Shown: piece by piece, positions 57,508 through 64,000 of the stretch | Layout: the number at the start of each line of letters is the position of its first letter | Numbering within the stretch: position 1 is the first letter of the stretch | Notes under the pieces: generated by a model | What the model was told of the DNA's origin: nothing | Seen by the model: only the letters and a program-made list of their open reading frames with translations | Database searches by the model: none | Translations under genes and position numbers: made by a program | Source: Macrotis lagotis | Lineage: Eukaryota; Chordata; Mammalia; Peramelemorphia; Peramelidae | NCBI RefSeq assembly: GCF_037893015.1 | Contig: NC_133666.1 | Location: 653,470,957-653,534,956, forward strand | DNA length: 64,000 bases | Reading direction: 5' to 3'

Positions 57508-58559
57508 CTGGGAACAAAGGATCCAGAATCTTAGTAGAGATGACTAAGAGGTTTTTCATAGATCAACAATTTTAGAAGTAGACAATGTCAAATTTCAAGC
57601 AGTCTTAAGGAAATTCTATCTCCTTATTTTCCACATGTGCAAGCTGAAATTACCTGAGCTCAAGTGGCAAGGCAATGGAAGAGCTAGGCACAGAGTCCAG
57701 ATCAACTTGACTTTCTGTCCAGAATTGTTTCTACTCCACCTTGCCACCACCAGGTAACAGGGAGGCAATTGGCTGGATGGTACATTTCAAACAAATTGAC
57801 TATACCTGAATCTTTCTTGGCAAGAGACTCAGGTGTTTCATATTTTACTCATTAATTTGTCCCCGGCCTAGCCCAGTCTAGAGCTGTTGGATAGGGAGAT
57901 AGCATGGGGTGAGAAAGGCATCTCCCAGGTCAGGAAAATAGATCCTAGAACCAGGGAGGGAACCTTAGAACAAGGAATGTCAGAACTGGGAGGGCCCTCA
58001 GACACAGAAGGTCAGAGCTAGAAGGCCCCTTGGAACCCAGAATATCAGAGTTAGGAGGATCCATCAAACACAATGGTCAGAGCTTAGAGAACTTGGAGAC
58101 TGGTGGAGTTAGCAAGAACTAAATAGATCTTACCATGAGTAATCAGTCAGCTCCCCATTACTGAAAGTTTTTTGTGAAAAGCTTAGAGATTTCTTTGCTT
58201 TAGGGGGGAATTTCAGTTTCAAATGAGGATGGTAGCAGACACTTTTGGAGGGTCCTTGCAGCACTGGCAGTCTAGGCTTGCCTTATGGCTTGCCGAGTAC
58301 TTATACCATCTTTGTGTAGTGACCCCTCTGTGGTCTGCTACTGGGGCAAATATATGAGTCTCTGTGACCTTACTTTCCCTGCAAGGCGCCTCCTTCCCTT
58401 GAATCTCCTGATATCTCCAAATATCCAGAAGTGGTGAGATCAGAAAAACATCTGGGACCAGTCACTGGGGAGCCCAGCATCTGGCTGCCAGAGAAACATC
58501 CTGACTTTCCTTATGTTGGATGAATGCCCCTCCCTCTACTGTTTGCTGGTAGTATTACT

Positions 58560-58775
58560 TCCAGGCAGCTGGTGGAGAGAGTACTAGACTGGAATCAGGA
58601 AAATCTCAGTTCAAATTCTCAAACTAGCTGTGTGACCTTGAGCAAGTCATTTCACTTCTGCTTAACTCAATTTCCTCAATTTTAAAATGAAGGTAATAAT
58701 AGTGCTTATTTCCCAGCATTATAGCAAGGATAAAACAATATAATATTTGTAAAGTATTATTTATTTTTTGTCTAT
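58560..58775 (+). mobile_element. MAR1-type SINE
   Basis: CCAGGCAGCTGGTGGAGAGA, TAGCTGTGTGACCTTGAGCA and GGTAATAATAGTGCTTATTT. Confidence 0.8.
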
Positions 58776-59242
58776 CTGAGTTGTAGCCAGACTTTGGAAG
58801 ATCTATTTTCAAAGTCCAGAGAAAAGATGCGTCTAATATCTTGTTGGAGACTCTGTAATGAGGATGGCTCAAGGTGAGGAAGATACAGTGTGGTAGCAAA
58901 GAAACTCAGAGTTGGAATCAAAAGTCAGTTCAAATCTTAACTCTCCCACTAATTGTTTGCTCTTGTTTTGATGATCAGTTTGCTTATCTGTAAAATGAGG
59001 TAATTGGACCAGATCATCTTCAAGTTATCTTCCAATTCTAAATCCATGACCTGAAAACAAAGGGGAAGGCTTCCCAGTGATCTCAGCATAACTACATGGG
59101 CTCTTAAAAGTTCCTGTACCAGAGTCAGAATCTTGGGAGTGTAGCTGAGGAGGAATTTGAAAGACATGAGACTTGTCTCAGGAAGATCATAGCTCAGAAT
59201 GAGTTTAAGCCTGTGATAAATGATAAATGATCAAGATGACAG

Positions 59243-59244
<2 letters not shown>

Positions 59245-59282
<38 letters not shown>
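59245..59282. repeat. (CT)n microsatellite
   Basis: A pure CT run. Confidence 0.95.
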
Positions 59283-59292
<10 letters not shown>

Positions 59293-59789
59293 GACTCTCT
59301 TGTCTTTTAAGCTGAGCTAAGCTAACGGAAAGGCTAGCCCACAGTTTGGGAGAGAAACAAGTGGAGTATTACATCCAGTTCAAACACCACATTTTTGGAA
59401 GAATATGGAAATGAACAAGTTGGAGTTACTGGAGAAGGGGAACCAGGCTCTGAAATTTGAAGTAATTGGGGATGTTCAGTCTGGAGATGTGTGATAACAG
59501 AAAACATGTTGGGGGTGGGGTAGTAGGAAAGGACAGGATGAATGACAGGATATGAATGTCAACAGATATTAAAAAATTTTGCAAATTAGAAAAGGCATTA
59601 GACCAGTTCTCCTTAGTCTCAGAGGGCAGTAATGAACTTGTCTCTGGGCCATGATATCTTAATGATTAATAAGTGATTGAATACAAATGCATCCTGCCCA
59701 CAATAACCAGGTGGCAAGCCCTAAGGTAATTTATCTATCACAGACAACTTTACCATTTGAACTTAGATCTTTCAAAATAAATGCTCTTT

Positions 59790-60430
59790 CTCTGGTTATT
59801 CATATTTTATACATGTCAAAAATAACAAAGGGGGGAAAAGAATTATTTGTACAAAAATATTTATAGCAGCAATTTTTGTGGTGGTTAAGATTTGAAAGTC
59901 AAGAGGATGCCTAACAATTGAGAAATGGCTAAACAAATTGTGACATATTATAGAAATGGAATATTATTGTGCATTAAGAAATGATAAGAGGATGATTTCA
60001 GAAAATCCTGGAAAGACTTACATGAACTGATGCAAAGTGAAGTTAGCAGAACCAGGAGACCATTGTACATAGTAACAACAATATTGTACATAAAAGAATT
60101 TTGAATGACTTAGATCTTCTCAGCTATACAATGATTCAAGACAATTCCAAAGGTCTAATGATGAAGCATACTATCTGCCTCCAGAGAATGAAATCAAATT
60201 GTTTAAATACAAACTGAAGCATACTATTTTTCATTTGAATCTTCTTGTACAATTTGACTAATATGGGAATGATTTTACAGAATTGTATATTTATAATCTA
60301 TATCTGATTTCTTATCATCTAAGGGAGGGATGAGAGGAGGGATAAAGGGATAGAATTTGAAACTTAAAAATGTTAAAAGAAATTGTTGTTATATGTAACC
60401 GGGGAAAGATAAAATATATTTAAAAAGAAA
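59790..60430 (+). mobile_element. L1 3' end
   Basis: ATATTTATAGCAGCAATTTT, GAATATTATTGTGCATTAAG, AGTGAAGTTAGCAGAACCAG and a 3' UTR ending in an A-rich tail near 60425. Confidence 0.85.
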
Positions 60431-61949
60431 AGACAAGAAAGGGGATGTGAGGACCAACATTCCATGGCTAGTAAATAACTAGTAAATATCCTGGCAAGAA
60501 TTAGAACTGTCTTCTTACTCCATCTCTCTCTCCTACCCTATCCCCCACCCCAATTCCAAAATCCTTTTTACCATATTACATTGTTTCTTTGAATCAGCTG
60601 GAAGCCACATTTTCTTAACCCTCAAGGTCTGTCAAATTGTCTCCAATCCAAACTTTGTCTCCAGACTTTCAAAGGCCTCCTTCCCACCATCTCTAATCCC
60701 TCCAGGCTCATTGCAAAGAGAAACAGATCTGTAGTCAGAGAACATGGATTAATTCCAGATTCTGCTGATTTCTAGTTATGTGACCTTAAACAAATTACTT
60801 CCCTTCTCTGAACCTCAGGCTCTATCTCTGTGCAAGGTAGATTGATGGAAAAATCTCTAAAACTCCTCCTAACTTTCAATTTTATGGTTTAGGATATTCC
60901 ACCCTTCTCAGCCAGTCTCTCCCTCCTCAAAACAGTCCTATCTGATTCTTTATACCCCACTCTACATCTCTTGAGGCAGCCTAGCATGGGAGACAGAGAT
61001 GGAAATGGATAAGCTGGAGTGACCAGAGAGCAGAAACAAGGATGGGAATGGGCCTGAAATATATGTTATATGATGATTTACTGAAGCAAGTGGGAATGTT
61101 TAGCCTGGAAGAGATGTGAGGTGTGCACTGGAGGGGGTGAAGGAGGAAAAGATAGGGTAGAAGGTTGGCTAGAATTGCCATTGGAAAGATCTTGGGTCAG
61201 ATTCTGCCTTAGACTTCAACAACCTCACTTAACCTTTCTGTGCCTCAGTTTCCTCATCTATAAAATAGGAGATAAAAATGATTATGACATTTATTTCATA
61301 GATTAACTGTTCTGTTCTTTGAAAAATGTTAAAATAGACCCAATTAATATTCGTGTTTATTTATGGCCTCGGTTTATCTTAGGTTACTGCTTTATCTTGA
61401 TTTTCCTCCAAGTCCTTATTTGGGTAACCTGGGGCCAAGGTTCCACTTTAGAAATGTCAAATTAATAGACAGGGAAAGGAGAGGGAAGGAAACAAATACT
61501 TATTAAAGACCTTGTACTACAAATGCTTCAGTTGATCTCAAATCAAAAAAGTTCTTTCATATCAAATCCCATCAACCTCACTTGGACAAGAGCAAAACCT
61601 CTTTCTCTAGGAAAATTCTGTAGACTCTAATAACAACAATAAAAGTGCTTTAAGATATGTAAAGCGTTTTAAACACATAATCTCATTTTATCCTCACAAA
61701 AGTCCCAGGAATTAGACTATTATTATTATTACTTAGTTTTTCTGAATCCAAATCCAGAGAATTGCTCTATCCACTTCACCACCTATCTGCCTCAATTAAC
61801 AATCAACAAGTATTTACTAAGAGCCTATTATCTACTGACTTTGTACAATTACCTCTCTCTTAACCAGGTTTCACTTTTTCCTGTCACCATGAGTAGTCTC
61901 TTTCCTTCTTTAAATTTGACAAAGCGTGACAGAGATGTGTGTGATAGGG

Positions 61950-62062
61950 GTGTGTGTGTGTGTGTGTGTGTGTGTTTGATACTGATGTATTTATGATATG
62001 GGCTACCTGACATTGTTTTCTGTGTGATAGAGAAGTATGTGTTTGTGTGTGGGGGGTGAGAG

Positions 62063-62115
<53 letters not shown>

Positions 62116-62180
62116 CAGAGAGACAGAGAGACAGAGAGAGAGACACACAGAGAGAGACAGAGAGAGACAGAGAGATAGAG
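61950..62180. repeat. (TG)n and (GA)n microsatellites
   Basis: A TG run at 61950-61975 and a GA run at 62066-62106, followed by GACA-type variants to 62180. Their reverse frames give spurious Ser/Leu-rich ORFs. Confidence 0.95.
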
Positions 62181-63227
62181 AGACAAAGGCAGAGACATCA
62201 CTGGGACTAGCACAATATTAGGGTAGACAGGGAAAAACAGAGTAAGTAGGGTACCTTTTCCAGGCACTGTACTAAGCATTTTGAATACAAGAAAAGACAA
62301 AGGATAGTTCCTGCTCTCAAGGAGCTCCCTTTCTAACAAGGGAGACAATATGCAAGTAATTACTTACAAATGAGATATAGACAAGATAAATTGGGGTTCA
62401 TCTCAGAGAGAAGGAAGTAGAATTAAGGGGGCTCCAGAAAATTTTTTTCCAAAAAATTCCAAAGGGGAATTTAGCTGAGACTTAAGGGAAGGCAGGGAAG
62501 CTAGGAGGTAGAGTTGAGAAAGGGAATTCCAGGCAAGAGGGACAGGGGTGAAAATGTTAGCAATGTCTTATTTATTCAGGAAAGAGCAAGAAGACCAGAG
62601 TTTCTGGGTGAGGTGAAAGAATTTGGGAAAGGTGGGCTGAAGGAAGGTTCTGAAGGACTTTCAAAGGTAAACAGGAGATTTTATATTTTATCCTGGAGGT
62701 GATAGGGAGCCAGTGGTTTATTAACTAGGTGAAGGAGTGTTTGACATAGTCAGATTGGGAATTTAGGAAGATCAGTTGGACAACAAAGAAGTGGACAAAT
62801 TGGAATGGGGAAAGACTTAAGGTAAGAAGACCAAAAAGAGGCCATGAAATAATCTAAACATGAGCTGATGGTTCATTGCAGTGTCTGAGGAGAGAAGAGG
62901 ACATGCTCTAGGGATAGAAAGGTCAAGATTTAATGAGTTTTGGGATATTAGGTATGAGAGAAAGTGGAGAGATGATAATGACACTTAAGTAGATGAGTCT
63001 GGATGACTGGAAGTTGGTAGTAGAAAAGACCTTTGGAGGAAGGAATGATTTGAATGAAAAATAATGACATTTACCAGAAAGTCTCCCTTGGGTGGGAGTG
63101 TATCGCTGATGGAACAAACCTTTACTGGCTTTAACTATTCCATTCCCTTTGGCAGAATTATCCTGGACAAGAAAGATCTGGTCAAATGGGCAGGAGGAAT
63201 CTAGCTTAGGGAGGGGGATGCACTTAC
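62181..63227. other. Gene-free stretch
   Basis: An old repeat tail lies at 62255-62400 (GCACTGTACTAAGCATTTTG). The rest is purine-rich on the plus strand and shows no gene. Confidence 0.4.
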
Positions 63228-63300
63228 CTGTACAGACAGATGGATAGATGTTGGGACAGAGGTCTCCTGAGGCTCTCCTGGTCTAGCTGGTGCAGGGTTT
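63228..63300 (-). other. Candidate 5' non-coding exon of the CERS4-like gene
   Basis: On the minus strand CCATCTGTCTGTACAG is followed by GTAAGTGCATCC, a consensus donor, in the right place and strand for a leader exon joining the acceptor at 57508. The 5' limit is unknown and the end at 63300 is arbitrary. A second donor-like site (CTGAGAG|GTAAGC) lies at 63390. Confidence 0.3.
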
Positions 63301-64000
63301 TTGTGAGTCTGACTCCAAGTCACATAGTTATAAGTTAACTTCCCAGTTTTATGAGCAGCAAACCTATAAATCACCAAACTTTTGCTTACCTCTCAGAGGC
63401 AGTGACAAAGGAAGGTGGGAAGGGTTGAGGTAAAGTTTGGGCATTGGATAGGTTGAAGGAGTTGGAGGATGATCATGAACTCCTTAGGGTAGGAGTTAGT
63501 TCTTCAATAAGTTTTATTAATCACCTTCTATGTGTCAGCCAACAGTATCAGCTCTGGGAACACAAAGAAAGGCAAGAACAGTTTCTGCCATCAAGGAGAT
63601 GTCAGTCTAATGGGGATGGAGGGAAGACATTCACATCACTATGAACAAACAAGATACAGAAATGATAAACCATGAATAATCACCAGAGGGATGGGAGATG
63701 ACTGGAAGACCCTGGAGAGTTCTGGGGACTCAGAACTATAAAGTCTGGGAAAGAATGGCAAAGAAGAGCATGGCCGGGTGGGCCTGGGCCCTGGAGGGCA
63801 GAGGAGGGCAGGTATTGCTCTAGGGGTGAGAGAATGGGGCCTATATCTGGGGACTGTAGGGTTGAGGGGGCTGACCTCCATCACCTTTTAGGAGAGGGTG
63901 CTAAGAAATTCTCAAATGAATTTGAGGGGTAGAGCTGCGCATCAAGATTCAAGAAGGAGGAGGCATCAGAAACAGGTACTTCAGAAGAGACTGAAATGGA
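63301..64000. other. Upstream flank, no gene recognised
   Basis: 63480-63650 is an old repeat tail (CACCTTCTATGTGTCAGCC). The sequence becomes GC-richer at 63740-63860. The CERS4-like promoter could lie here or beyond the window; no TATA box or CpG island can be asserted. Confidence 0.3.

Larger units (their letters stand above)
57508..63227. other. 5' intron of the CERS4-like gene
   Basis: It contains a SINE at 58560-58775, a (CT)n run at 59245-59282, an L1 3' end at 59790-60430, an antisense MIR at about 61630-61795 and GA/TG microsatellites near 62 kb. No coding exon was recognised. Confidence 0.5.

Noticed and set aside
61849-62348. 154-codon Ser/Leu-rich minus-strand frame
   Set aside because: Translation of (GA)n and (TG)n microsatellites on the reverse strand.
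1-64000. tRNA genes
   Set aside because: The B-box-like GTTCAAATC matches all fall in tRNA-derived SINEs; no cloverleaf-forming gene was seen.

Overview
The window looks like nuclear DNA of a marsupial. It is AT-rich and crowded with marsupial-type interspersed repeats: tRNA-derived SINEs (boxes like GCAGCTAGGTGGCGCAGTGG and a tail CCATTGCCTTGCAAAAACC), L1 and ORF1-only HAL1-like LINEs, BovB-type RTE LINEs, old CR1/L3 relics and a further RTE-like LINE. The SINE tail is one I associate with dasyurids, but that is recall, not proof. No bacterial, viral or organellar gene was found. Most open reading frames in the window are chance or LINE-derived.

The one clearly intact gene is a ceramide synthase of the CERS4 type on the minus strand. 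Ten coding exons were placed from splice signals and reading phase: 57507-57334, 53488-53371, 49722-49604, 49374-49317, 48075-48025, 30059-29967, 29107-28979, 24543-24437, 24175-24022 and 23540-23484. Joined, they encode about 352 residues with no frame break. The product has an N-terminal helix, a Hox-like domain ending in WFRRRRNQ, a TLC/Lag1p domain with the HH and HDxxD catalytic motifs, and a very short acidic tail. It differs enough from eutherian CERS4 (as I remember it) that a CERS4-like paralogue is possible. A probable 5' non-coding exon ends at 63228 and a candidate poly(A) signal lies at 22814-22819.

Layout. 1-6.8 kb: antisense L1 and HAL1 relics with nested SINEs, plus a 320-bp 28S rRNA fragment at 2.3-2.6 kb. 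7.3-11 kb: a long, decayed BovB element. 11-22.8 kb: repeats, a 280-bp pyrimidine tract, an unassigned exon-like ORF at 14.5 kb, a reversed-orientation BovB, two LTR-like fossils and an 79-bp hairpin. 22.8-57.5 kb: the CERS4-like gene. Its 18-kb intron 5 (30.1-48.0 kb) holds a broken last exon of a fibrillin-3-like gene on the plus strand, a LINE with a twin-priming-type inversion, and a deeply nested L1/HAL1/SINE complex. 57.5-64 kb: 5' intron, L1 3' ends, microsatellites and the probable 5' exon.

In human, FBN3 and CERS4 are neighbours, so the fibrillin fragment supports the locus assignment and suggests a local rearrangement. No defence system, CRISPR array or other new gene system was seen. 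The most interesting signals are the fibrillin fragment, the 85-bp inverted copy of exon-5-flanking DNA, the 28S fragment, the inverted LINE, and a trio of SINEs with excess T-to-C change.
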